Source of the DNA: Elgaria multicarinata webbii
Taxonomy: Eukaryota > Chordata > Lepidosauria > Squamata > Anguidae
DNA: 64,000 bases
Direction of reading: 5' to 3'
Assembly: GCF_023053635.1 (NCBI RefSeq)
Contig: NC_086180.1
Coordinates: 5,957,206-6,021,205, forward strand
The notes below the pieces were generated by a model. It saw nothing but the letters and a program-made list of their open reading frames with translations, made no database searches and was not told the origin of the DNA. Shown here in pieces: positions 42,411 through 51,427 of this stretch. Position numbers and translations under genes: made by a program. Within the stretch, counting starts at the first letter, position 1. Each line of letters begins with the position of its first letter.

Positions 42411-44910
42411 ACGAAACTTTTGAGAAACAAATTGCCAGTGTTTCAAGGAAGTGTGATGTAGTAGTGATGGGGGACTTCAATTACCCTGATATCTGTTGGG
42501 AGACCATTACTGCCAAAAGCGGCCCTTCCAAGAAATTCCTGACATGTATGGGTGATAACTTTCTCCTACAGAAAGTGGTGGAAGGAACTAGAGGGTCAGC
42601 AATCCTTGACTTGTTATTGACCAATAGGGATGACTTAGTGGATAAAGTGGCAGTTACGGGAACTCTGGGGGAAAGTGACCACGTCATACTTGAATTCTTG
42701 ATTATGAAGGAGACAAAAGTCGAGCGTAGCCATACACGTACTCTGGATTTTAGGAAAGCTGATTTTAATAAACTCAGAACTATAATAAGTAAGGTCCCGT
42801 GGCAAGGGAGCCTAAAAAGAAAAGGAGTGCAGGATGGGTGGGAGTATCTAAAAAATGAAATTTTAAAGGCACAGTTACAAACAATTCCAACAAGGAGAAA
42901 AGATAGAAGACAACAGAGGAAACCAATGTGGCTCCACAAAAAGCTTAGAGATGACCTGAAAACAAAAAGGGATACATATAGGTAGTGGAAGGAAGGCCAG
43001 GCTACAAAAGAAGAGTACAGACAAGTGGCGCAGAAGTGCCGAAATGGCGTCAGGAAGGCTAAAGCTCAGAATGAGCAGAGATTAGCGAGGGATGCTAAAA
43101 GCAATAAAAAGGCTTTCTTCAGATACGTGAGTAGTAAAAGACAGAGGAAAGAAATGGTGGTTCAACTGCTTAATGAGGATGGCAAATTGATAACAGACGA
43201 CAAACAAAAGGCTGAAGTGCTCAATTCCTACTTTGCCTCGGTCTTCTCCCAAAAGCGGATCTATGACCCCCCTGGAAAAAGTGAAGCAGAAGTTGAGGGG
43301 GCAGGATTGCAGTTTGAGATTGATAAACAAATGGTCAAAGAACACCTAATTTCCTTGAATGAGTTCAAATCCCCAGGGCCCGATGAACTGCATCCAAGAG
43401 TAATGAAGGAGCTAGCGGAAGAACTCTCAGAACCTTTGTCTATTATCTTTGCAAAATCATGGAAGACGGTTGAGGTGCCGGACGACTGGAGGAGGGCTAA
43501 CGTTGTCCCTATCTTCAAAAAGGGCAAAAAGGAGGAACCTGGGAACTACAGACCAGTCAGCCTGACATCCATCCCTGGGAAAATTCTGGAGCAGATTATA
43601 AAGAAGTCAATCTGTAAACACCTTGAAATCAAGGCAGTGATTACTAGAAGCCAACATGGATTTGTCAGGAACAAATCCTGTCAGACTAATTTGATCTCAT
43701 TTTTTGATAGGATAACCTCCCTTGTGGACTGTGGGAATGCTGTGGATGTCATATATCTTGACTTCAGCAAAGCTTTTGACAAAGTACCACATGACATTCT
43801 GATTAACAAACTAGCTAAAAGTGGGCTAGATGGAACAACTATTAGGTGGATCCACAGTTGGCTACAGAATCGGACTCAAAGAGTACTTATCAATGGAACC
43901 TTCTCAAACTGGGGAGAGGCAACGAGTGGGGTGCCGCAGGGCTCAGTCCTGGGCCCAGTGCTCTTCAACATTTTTATTAATGATTTGGACGAGGAGGTGC
44001 AGGGAACGCTGATCAAATTTGCAGATGACACCAAATTGGGTGGGATAGCTAATACCCTGGAAGACAGAAACAAACTTCAAAGTGATCTTGATAGGCTGGA
44101 GTGCTGGGCTGAAAACAACAGAATGAAATTTAATAGGGATAAATGCCAAGTTCTACATTTAGGGAATAGAAACCAAATGCACAGTTACAAGATGGGGGAC
44201 ACTTGGCTCAGCAATACTACAAATGAGAAAGATCTTGGAATTGTTGTAGATCACAAGCTGAATATGAGCCAACAGTGCGATATGGCTGCAAGAAAGGCAA
44301 ATGCTATTTTGGGCTGCATTAATAGAAGTATAGCTTCCAAATCACGTGAGGTACTGGTTCCTCTCTATTCGGCCCTGGTTAGGCCTCATCTAGAGTATTG
44401 CGTCCAGTTCTGGGCTCCACAATTCAAGAAGGACGCAGACAAGCTGGAGCGTGTTCAGAAGAGGGCAACGAGGATGATCAGAGGTCTAGAAACAAAGCCC
44501 TATGAAGAGAGACTGAAAGAACTGGCCATGTTTAGCCTGGAGAAGAGAAGATTGAGGGGAGACATGATAGCAGTCTTCAAATACTTAAAAGGTTGTCACA
44601 CAGAGGAGGGCCAGGATCTCTTCTCGATTCTCCCAGAGTGCAGGACATGGAATAACGGGCTCAAGTTAAAGGAAGCCAGATTCCGGCTGGACATCAGGAA
44701 AAACTTCCTGACTGTTAGAGCAGTGCGACAGTGGAATCAGCTACCTAGGGAGGTTGTGGGCTCTCCCACACTAGAGGCATTCAAGAGGCAGCTGGACAAC
44801 CATCTGTCAGGGATGCTTTAGGGTGGATTCCTGCATTGAGCAGGGGGTTGGACTCGATGGCCTTGTAGGCCCCTTCCAACTCTGCTATTCTATGATTCTA
44901 TGATTCTATG
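42411..44910 (+). mobile_element. Young CR1 LINE, 2.5 kb, 5'-truncated within the endonuclease
   Basis: Insertion into an older CR1 left AGGG on both sides (42407-42410 and 44911-44914). It begins inside the endonuclease domain (KCDVVVMGDFNYPDICWE, and ESDHVILEF as the SDH motif), continues through the whole RT and C-terminus, and ends in three ATTCTATG-type octamers. Across 42411-44821 the frame is broken by a single TAG at 42983-42985, where related copies should have a glutamine (CAG). ORF1 and the start of ORF2 are missing. The low number of defects indicates a fairly recent insertion. Confidence 0.95.
43025..44821 (+). CDS. CR1 ORF2 reverse transcriptase portion (LINE, not a host gene)
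   Basis: 598 codons from the first methionine after the TAG at 42983. RT motifs appear in order: NYRPVSLTSIPGKILEQII near residue 173, QHGFVRNKSC near 210, VIYLDFSKAFDKVPH near 242 with the first catalytic aspartate, GVPQGSVLGPVLF near 302, and LIKFADDTKLGG near 330 with the paired catalytic aspartates. The C-terminal half includes [19 protein letters not shown] and the terminal KRQLDNHLSGML, the part that recurs in all the truncated CR1 copies here. The upstream endonuclease remnant lies in the same frame before the TAG. As a 5'-truncated copy it should lack its own promoter. Whether the RT is active cannot be told from sequence. Confidence 0.9.
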   Translation: MAQKCRNGVRKAKAQNEQRLARDAKSNKKAFFRYVSSKRQRKEMVVQLLNEDGKLITDDKQKAEVLNSYFASVFSQKRIYDPPGKSEAEVEGAGLQFEIDKQMVKEHLISLNEFKSPGPDELHPRVMKELAEELSEPLSIIFAKSWKTVEVPDDWRRANVVPIFKKGKKEEPGNYRPVSLTSIPGKILEQIIKKSICKHLEIKAVITRSQHGFVRNKSCQTNLISFFDRITSLVDCGNAVDVIYLDFSKAFDKVPHDILINKLAKSGLDGTTIRWIHSWLQNRTQRVLINGTFSNWGEATSGVPQGSVLGPVLFNIFINDLDEEVQGTLIKFADDTKLGGIANTLEDRNKLQSDLDRLECWAENNRMKFNRDKCQVLHLGNRNQMHSYKMGDTWLSNTTNEKDLGIVVDHKLNMSQQCDMAARKANAILGCINRSIASKSREVLVPLYSALVRPHLEYCVQFWAPQFKKDADKLERVQKRATRMIRGLETKPYEERLKELAMFSLEKRRLRGDMIAVFKYLKGCHTEEGQDLFSILPECRTWNNGLKLKEARFRLDIRKNFLTVRAVRQWNQLPREVVGSPTLEAFKRQLDNHLSGML

Positions 44911-45072
44911 AGGGAGGTTGTGGGCTCTCCCACACTAGAGGCCTTCAAGAGGCAGCTGGACCACCATCTGTCAGGGATGGTTTAGGGTGGATTCCTGCAT
45001 TGAGCAGGGGGTTGGACCCGATGGCCTTGTAGGCCCCTTCCAAGTCTGCTATTCTACGATTCTATGATTCTG
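44911..45072 (+). mobile_element. Old CR1 LINE, part 2 (3' end)
   Basis: This continues the interrupted CR1 from 42410: GGCCTTCAAGAGGCAGCTGG, then the UTR and ATTCTACGATTCTATGATT. Its octamers are more degraded than those of the inserted CR1, consistent with greater age. Confidence 0.88.
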
Positions 45073-45205
45073 TACTACAAAGGGATTGCTCCTCATTGAA
45101 TATAAACCCGAATTTTCGTCGATACAAATGTAGGTAAAGAGCGTCACACTGCAGCAGCAACAGCGATTTATCTCCTGAATTTTTTTTATAGTGCAGTTAT
45201 TAATG
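45073..45205. mobile_element. Family D fragment, reverse orientation
   Basis: GGGATTGCTCCTCATTGAAT, then GAGCGTCACACTGCAGCAGC and GCGATTTATCTCCTGAATT, is the reverse complement of the right part of the 5565-5795 copy. Confidence 0.5.
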
Positions 45206-45409
45206 CGCATATGCGCACATACGAGGAGATGGATTATAGACGAGGCAAGCTAGAAATTTTATCTGCAGAGCTCCGCAGATTCATAGAAGAGGAAAAGTGA
45301 GTGGGGAAAGGAACGAGGCAGCAGAGGAGGAGGCGAGACAGGGGACTGAACACGTCTCCTGTCTCTCGCTGCCCGTTCCCCCCTCTTTGAGTCCAGCTGA
45401 GAGGTGGGA

Positions 45410-45567
45410 TTTGGCAGCCCTAATGGTGCCTGCAATATCAGTGGGGCAGGGAATCCGCTCCAGGATTCAGTCAGAACTCTAAAGGAGCTATCAAGGTGTG
45501 AGTGCTGAGTGAAATCCGGAACGGATACATCACCCCACTGACATCAGAGCCATCAGCCTTCCCTGAC
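45410..45567. mobile_element. Family B palindromic MITE, diverged
   Basis: AATATCAGTGGGGCAGGGAA, CAGTCAGAACTCTAAAGGAG and ACCCCACTGACATCAGAGCC align with family B. The outer ends are degraded. Confidence 0.6.
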
Positions 45568-45696
45568 CTAATAGCTATTGGGGCCTTTCTTAAAAGTGTG
45601 TGAGCTTCTCCAGAAGCCAAACACATCCTGCCTGGAAGCCCCACTTCCTGACCCCAGATGTGTGCAAGGAAGCAGTAGTTGCTAAGACTTTACAAT

Positions 45697-45915
45697 GGGC
45701 CTGTTCAGACAACACACTAAGCTATGGTTAGGTTGCTATCCCTTTTACAGCAAATCGTTAGTGAGCGTGTTCAAACTGTGGTTATGTAGCCGCCATGGTT
45801 AGGAATGGTTCACACGACAGGCTAAGTCATAGCTCACATGACACAATAAGCCATAATATTTAGCTCAAAATGCTTAACCACCATGGCTTAGCGTGTCATC
45901 TGAAAGGGGTCGTTG
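45697..45915. mobile_element. Palindromic MITE with GGCCTGTTCAGACAACAC end
   Basis: The left end GGGCCTGTTCAGACAACACA then CTAAGCTATGGTTA faces the right end TTAACCACCATGGCTTAGCG then TGTCATCTGAAAGGGGTC. Inner words GTCATAGCTCACATGAC alternate. The termini recall Harbinger-type ends, but I could not confirm a 3-bp target duplication. Confidence 0.6.
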
Positions 45916-45982
45916 TGTATCTGCATTCAGGTAACGGGATACAAACATATGCAGGCATCTTGTTAAGTCTGAAAAGCTGCAT

Positions 45983-46545
45983 GTGTGGGACCTCATCACG
46001 CCATTCCTCTTCCAGCTTCATTGGCTGCCAGTCCAGGTCCGGGCCCGATTCAAAGTGCTGGTATTAACATTTAAAGCCCTAAACGGCTTGGGGCCAGACT
46101 ATCTGAAGGAATGCTTCCTCCCATATGTGCCTGCCCAGACCCCAAGGTCATCCTCAGGGGTCCTTCTCCGCGAGCCCCTGCCAAAGGAAGTGAGGCAGGT
46201 GGCTACCAAGAGGAGGGCCTTCTCTGCTGTGGCACCCCGGCTATGGAATGAGCTCCCTAAGGAGGTTCGCCTGGCACCTACATTATATTCTTTCAGACAC
46301 CAGGTGAAGACCTTTTTATTCTCCCAGCATTTTAACAGTCTATAAATTAATTTTAACTTTACTATTTTAAATTTGAATTTCTGCACTGCTGCTGATTTTA
46401 TTCTGGTTGTGCTTTTATGTTGTATTTTATATCATGTTTTTATACTGTTGTTTTATACTTTGAATGGTTTTAATTTTTGTGAACCACCCAGAGAGCTTCG
46501 GCTATTGGGCGGTATAAAAATGCAAAAAATAAACAAATAAAATCT
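45983..46545 (+). mobile_element. L2-like LINE 3' end, group 1
   Basis: The frame 45983-46345 encodes QLHWLPVQVRARFKVLVLTF, then SSSGVLLREPLPKEVRQVA and RLWNELPKEVRLAPTLYSF, close to the copy at 1286. UTR with the CCCAGAGAGCTTCGGCT hairpin and an AATAAAC-type tail follows. Confidence 0.78.
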
Positions 46546-46737
46546 GGGACCGGCCCCTTTGAAAAAAGTACTTAGATGAGCCTGAGATTCCAACAGCCTC
46601 CCCCAACTTGGAGCCCTCTGTATGCCTGAAAATGAAAGTCCCATAATTCTCAGCTAATGGCCACTAGCTATTGCAGGCCCAGGGCAAGTAGGGCTCCTTT
46701 TTTCTTCTTCTCTTCCTATTTTTGTCTCTTCAACATG

Positions 46738-46825
46738 ACTCTGCTTCCGCTGGGATCGAACTCAGGCCATGGGGAGAGTTTCGGCTGCAGTAACTGCCGC
46801 TTACCACTCTGTGCCACACGATTTC
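46738..46825 (-). mobile_element. Sauria-type SINE head
   Basis: The minus strand reads GTGGCACAGAGTGGTAAGCG, GCAGTTACTGCAGCCGAAAC and CCTGAGTTCGATCCCAGCGG, i.e. A and B boxes as in the 33348-33650 copy. The LINE-like tail is absent. From 46826 to 47806 nothing was recognised beyond a C run at 46979-46990 and a GT run near 47188. Confidence 0.6.
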
Positions 46826-47806
46826 TAACAACAGCTAAAATCAAATTAAAAACACACAATCGCACAATTGCAAGAAATAACGGAAGCCTTGAAAAATAAG
46901 CTCCTAGAAGCGACCGGCCCCACACAAAACCCTGAGTACCCTGCATGCCTTGCAAGCTTAATTTAGTCAGGCCAATTCCCCCCCCCCCCCGCTCTTTTGG
47001 TTGCATGGAAGCATTTTTCTTCTTCTTCCTGGAAGTAACTCAATGATTGGGCTATTTAAAAACCTAGTTTAAAAGCAGGGCAATTGCAATCCAGCAAGGA
47101 TACCTACATTGTTACAGTTGCTATGTCCCAGCATAAAACTACTGGGAAACATTGCAATTACAAATAACAGAAAAAGGATTTTTTTGATGTGTGTGTGTGT
47201 GTCTGAATTTAGGTGTCACTAGGATGTCTAAAGATTTCTGTTGGACAAAATGGAGGCCTTTGTGTGGCCTCCTGGGACCATGCCAGGGCAAAGGCCTTTG
47301 TGAGTTGATTGGCAGAATGGCTCACTGTTTCAGCATCTTTGAATCATTGGGCAGAAGGGACACTTGTGTCTTTCTGCGGTTAGTAGGTCAGACATTGGGC
47401 CTGAGGTCAAAATGGAGGGTCTTCCATAAGGGTTCACTGCCCCAGCCAGCTTCAAGGGAGATATAAACATTTCAGTTGTGCTGCGGTTGGTTTTACACTT
47501 CTCCTTCCTTGAGCAACGGGATAGCCCGTACAAAGGAAGTTTACTTTGCAAAAGGAAGCATAAAGAAGCTTGCTGTTCTTGTATGGGAACACTTTCTATA
47601 AAAATTAAAACACCTTCTCGTTTTTTGTAAAAGGTAATAAACATGCTGCTCATTGTTCCAATAAGACTGGGCAGAAACTGAAAAGAACTAGAAAGAACAG
47701 CCTAAGGGGATATAGTTTACCTCCAGCCCATAATAATCAGAGGTTCTAAATTTAACAATACGATGGTCCCATGTCCTTATAACAGCTTGTTCATTTAAGC
47801 AAGCAT

Positions 47807-47982
47807 TAGGGTGACCCTATGAAAAGGAGGACAGGGCTCCTGTATCTTTAACAGTTGTATTGAAAAGGGAATTTCAGCAGGTGTTATTTGTATATATGGA
47901 GAACCTGGTGAAATTTCCTCTTCATCACAACAGTTAAAGCTGCAGGAGCTATACTAGAGTGACCAGATTTAAAAGAGGGCAG
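47807..47982. mobile_element. Family A hAT MITE, left half
   Basis: TAGGGTGACCCTATG followed by the first two modules up to ACTAGAGTGACCAGATTTAA and AAGAGGGCAGAGC, then unrelated sequence. The right half is missing. Confidence 0.82.
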
Positions 47983-48142
47983 AGCACTTACTCCAGGGAC
48001 TATTTTACTGAGGAAGGGGGCCTCCTATAGCTCCCCCGTCTCCCTGTGCCTTCTCATACAACCCTATGCAAGTTTGACTGGGAAGAAAGCTCAGAATTCC
48101 TCCTTGCCTCAATCATTTTGGGACTTGCAGGAGGATCTAGCG

Positions 48143-48267
48143 CAGCCTTGCCCAACCTGGCGCCCTCCACCTTGTGTTGGGATTGCATCGCCTATCATTC
48201 CCACCTTGGGAATGATAGGAGATGCAATCCCAACACAAGGTGGAGGGCGCCAGGTTGGGCAAGGATG
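48143..48267. mobile_element. Family C near-perfect hairpin element upstream of the promoter
   Basis: The left arm CAGCCTTGCCCAACCTGGCG then CCCTCCACCTTGTGTTGGGA is repeated inverted on the right with only about two mismatches over some 60 bases. Flanking octamers (ATCTAGCG / ATCTGAAG) match only in part. It lies about 450 bp upstream of the coding start and at the edge of the CpG-rich region. Confidence 0.88.
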
Positions 48268-48299
48268 ATCTGAAGGGGGGGGGAGGCCTGGCCAAGTGA

Positions 48300-48716
48300 C
48301 CATTCCGCCCAGGCGTTGCTAAGGGAGGCCTCCTTCCGCGTCCACCAGGGAATCACTAAGGGGGGCGGTTGCTAGGGGGCGGGGCGCGCGTTGCTCAGCA
48401 GCGGTTGCCACGGGGCGGCTCCGGTGTCCCTCCCCCCCTCTCCCTTGGAACAGCTGGTCCTGTCGGACTGTACCATTGCGGCTGCCCGGGGGTGGGGGTG
48501 GGAGAGAAAGAGAAGGCCGGGCGGAGGCGCCGCGGAGAAGGCGGAGCTGCAGCCTCGCGGCCTGGCGACAGCGACGGCGCAGGGCAGCCGCCCGTGCCTC
48601 TGCCGTCCCCCCTTGCCGCCTCCTCCAGCTGCGGGGCGGTTGGTACGGCCCAACCTCCCCCCCTCGGCCTGCCCGTCCCCCTCCCCGTCGGCTGGCCGGC
48701 GCTGGGCTGTCAGACA
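48300..48716 (+). promoter_or_regulatory. CpG-rich promoter and 5' UTR region with X-box-like half-sites
   Basis: CG dinucleotides become dense from about 48305 to 48815, against a CpG-poor background. A GC-box block GGGGGCGGGGCGCGCG lies at 48375-48390. Four GTTGC half-sites occur within 100 bases: GTTGCTAAGG (48315), GTTGCTAGGG (48368), GTTGCTCAGC (48390) and GTTGCCACGG (48404). They resemble half of the RFX X-box GTTGCCATGG. No TATA box was found, as usual for CpG promoters. The transcription start cannot be placed from sequence. Confidence 0.7.
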
Positions 48717-48808
48717 ATGGCGCTGCTCCCCTCGCGCAACCCCCTGCTTCTGCCCCCGGCCCGAAGGGGGCGCTCCAAGGGCCGAGGCGGGGCCCAGCTC
48801 AGCGTCAG
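48717..48808 (+). CDS. DNAAF9: Coding exon 1 of a host gene, probably DNAAF9 (C20orf194)
   Basis: The ATG at 48717 sits in a strong Kozak context (A at -3, G at +4) inside the CpG-rich block. Thirty codons plus two bases read MALLPSRNPLLLPPARRGRS then KGRGGAQLSV, a basic, low-complexity N-terminus. The exon ends AGCGTCAG before the donor GTGAGG at 48809, in phase 2. Joining to 63183 restores a serine codon and an open frame. An in-frame ATG further upstream (48369) exists but has no exon-like support. Human DNAAF9 is known as a cytoplasmic factor linked to outer dynein arm assembly. The first exon of this family is variable, so the identity rests on exon 2. Confidence 0.65.
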
Positions 48809-48812
48809 GTGA

Positions 48813-49865
48813 GGGGGGGGTGACGGAGGAGGAGTGGGGGGCGGCTATGGGGGGGCGGCTATGGGGGGCGTGTGAGGGAGAGATTGGGGAGGGGGGACCC
48901 CTGTGGAGAAGATGGGGGGGAGATTGAGGGGGGGGAAAGACCTGAATGGAAAATGGGGGCAAATTGGGGAAGGGGGGGGCTTATGGGGAAAGCATGGGGA
49001 GAATTGGAGAGGGGGGACCCCTGTGGGGGAGAGATTGGGGAGGGGGGACCCCTGTGGAGAAGATGGAGGGGAGATAGAGGGGGGGAAGACCTGAAAATGG
49101 GGGGCGATTGGGGAAGGGGGGCTTATGGGGAAAGCATGGGGGGAATTGGAGAGGGGGGGGACCCCTGTGGGGGAGAGACTGGGGAGGGGAACCCCTGAGG
49201 GGGAGAGATTGGGGAGGGGGAACCCCTGTGGAGAAGATGGGGGAGATTGAGGGGGGAAAGACCTGAATGGAAAATGGGGGCAATTGGGGAAGGGGGCCTT
49301 ATGGCGAAAGCATGGGGGGAATTGGAGAGGGGGGACCCCTGTGGGGGAGAGATTGGGGAGGGGGGACCCCTGTGGAGATGATGGAGGGGAGATAGAGGGG
49401 GGAAGACCTGAAAATGGGGGGCGATTGGGGAAGGGGGGCTTATGGGGAAAGCATGGGGGGAATTGGAGAGAGGGGGACCCCTGTGGGGGAGAGACTGGGG
49501 AGGGGAACCCCTGAGGGGGAGAGATTGGGGAGGGGGGAACCCCTGTGGAGAAGATGGGGGGAGATTGAGGGGGGGAAAGACCTGAATGGAAAATGGGGGC
49601 AATTGGGGAAGGGGGCCTTATGGCGAAAGCATGGGGGGAATTGGAGAGGGGGGGACCCCTGTGGGGGAGAGATTGGGGAGGGGGGGACCCCTGTGGAGAT
49701 GATGGAGGGGAGATAGAGGGGGGGAAGACCTGAAAATGGGGGGTGATTGGGGAAGAGGGGCTTATGGGGAAAGCATGGGGGTAATTGGAGAGGGGGGGGA
49801 CCCCTGTGGGGGAGATTGAGGGAGGGGGATATGGGGGAGGGGGCATATGGGGGGGGGAGTGCCCT
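48813..49865 (+). repeat. G-rich minisatellite at the start of intron 1, ~320-bp higher-order period
   Basis: GACCTGAATGG occurs at 48939, 49260 and 49579, and GACCTGAAAATGG at 49088, 49405 and 49728. Two related subunits therefore alternate within a period of about 320 bp, present roughly three times. Units share GGGGACCCCTGTGG, GATTGGGGAGGGG and AAAGCATGGGG. Runs of four to nine G are everywhere on the coding strand. The long proline-rich frame on the opposite strand (48845-49846) is a product of this repeat, not a gene. Confidence 0.92.
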
Positions 49866-49954
49866 TATACAGGTATGCAGAGTGCATGTGTTGTGGGGTG
49901 GTTGTTAATAAGGCCTGGGTTTAGTGGAGCACTGGGTGGGGCTTCTTGGAGGAT

Positions 49955-50290
49955 TATAATAATAATAATATAATAATAATAATAATATATTTTTTTATTT
50001 GTTACCCGCCTCTCCCTCTGGATCGAGGTGGGGTACAACACAAATACAAACACCATAAAATACATACAACTAATTCAAACGTTTAAAACCAGTGCATCAT
50101 TAAAAGCAGCACACCATTAAAAAAAGGCATCTTAAAATTCCGCTGGGTAGGCCTGCTGGAAGAGATCAGTCTTTATGGCTTTCTTAAATTCTGGAAGACT
50201 GTTAAGTTGACGAATCTCTCCCAGCAGGCCATTCCACAAACTGGGAGCGGCAGAAGAAAAGGTCCTCTGGGTAATAGTTGTAGATGAGCA
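49955..50290 (-). mobile_element. L2-like LINE 3' end, group 2
   Basis: AAT-type repeats at 49957-49987 precede TTTGTTACCCGCCTCTCCCT and CTGGATCGAGGTGGGGTACA, then AAACCAGTGCATCATTAAAA and GGCCATTCCACAAACTGGGA. Antisense of the group 2 3' end. It is followed to about 51120 by G-rich, TG-rich unique intron sequence with no recognised feature. Confidence 0.75.
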
Positions 50291-51129
50291 GTTGAGGAGG
50301 TAGGATTTGACGAGGGGGGATTTGATGAGGAAAGGAGGGAGGTTTGGGGGAGTAATGGGTTGCGAGGTGAGGTTTTAGGGTGCAGGGGGGGTTGCCCTGG
50401 TGTGGAATGTGTGAGGCTGTTAACCAGGGGTGGGGGTCGCATGGAGGAGCTGAGGGTGATAGGGTAAGATGGGTGGCAGGGAGAGGGTGACATGGGTGGA
50501 GGGAGGCTGGCCTGGTGCAGGGTGTGGGGACAGGGCTTGAGGCTAAGGGCAGGGGAGGGGGCTTGGGCAGAAGCTCTGGACTGAGGACTCAGCAGTCAAG
50601 GTGGGCAGTGGCGCATGGGTGGAGGGGAATGACGCTTAGGAGATAGGGGCAGGGCATGTGTTGATCCCGAAGGGGTTGTGGGTGACATGGCAGGGTAGGA
50701 TTTAGGGGTTCCCTCCATGCAGAATATACAGGGCAGGGCTGGAGGTACGCTGTGCAGGGAGTGAGGGTCCGTGAAGGGTTTGGAGCAGAAGCTTAGGGAC
50801 CCCAGGAAAAAGGTGTAGAGTAGGGACCACCGGGGAGTCTGAGAGTGTGAAAGGTGTGGGTGCAAGTCTGAAAACATGATTGATTGATTTTGCATTCTGC
50901 TCTTTCTGAGGGATTCAAGCTGTCTTCGCGGCATCTCCTTTTAGAAACCAAAAGATGTATTAATTCCAAAGAAGAATACCTTAGACTGAAAAACTCAGTA
51001 CTTCCTCGCCTAAGCATGCTTTGTGGAAGCAGATTCCCTTGGTTATAGTTGCACTTCTTCCAGGCAAACAGTTTAGGATTGTAGATCCAATTTCCTGTAG
51101 CCTGTCCTCCTCTCACAAAGTTTATTCAA

Positions 51130-51427
51130 TTTGGATGTTTAACCAAAGTTTAACCAATTTGGATGGCTTTAAAAGGGGGTTGGATAAATTCCTGGAGGAG
51201 AAGGCTATCAAGGGCTACTAGCCCTGATGGTTGTGTGCTACCTCCAGTATTCGAGGCAGGAAGCCTGTGTGCACCAGTTGCTGGGGAACATGGGTGGGAG
51301 GGTGCTGTTGCACCATGTCCTGCTTGTTCATCCCTGGTAATGGCTGGTTGGCCACTGTGTGAACACAGTGCTGGACTAGATGGACCCTTGGTCTGATCCA
51401 GCAGGGCTCTTCTTATGTTCTTATGTC
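51130..51427 (+). mobile_element. CR1/L3-type LINE 3' end, best copy of the satellite source family
   Basis: It encodes the last residues NLDGFKRGLDKFLEEKAIKGY, broken here at 20 as NLDGFKRGLDKFLEE plus KAIKGY and a stop. The UTR continues with TACCTCCAGTATTCGAGGCA, GTTGCTGGGGAACATGGGTG, GGACTAGATGGACCCTTGGT and CTGATCCAGCAGGGCTC, ending TTCTTATGTTCTTATG. The doubled terminal octamer is typical of CR1-group LINEs. From 51428 to 53354 the intron shows no recognised feature apart from a GT-rich run at 52421-52456. Confidence 0.8.

Noticed and set aside
43025-44821. The 598-codon frame as a host gene.
   Set aside because: It carries all the RT motifs of CR1 ORF2 and recurs as fragments throughout the window.
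48369-48812. A 147-codon plus-strand frame covering the promoter and exon 1, suggesting a longer protein start.
   Set aside because: The upstream part is open only because the region is GC-rich and stop-poor. The ATG at 48717 has the better context and the frame leaves through a splice donor.
48845-49846. A 333-codon proline-rich frame on the minus strand (PPSISPPSSPQGSPPPQSLP style).
   Set aside because: It is the complement of the G-rich minisatellite; its composition and repeats come entirely from the DNA repeat.
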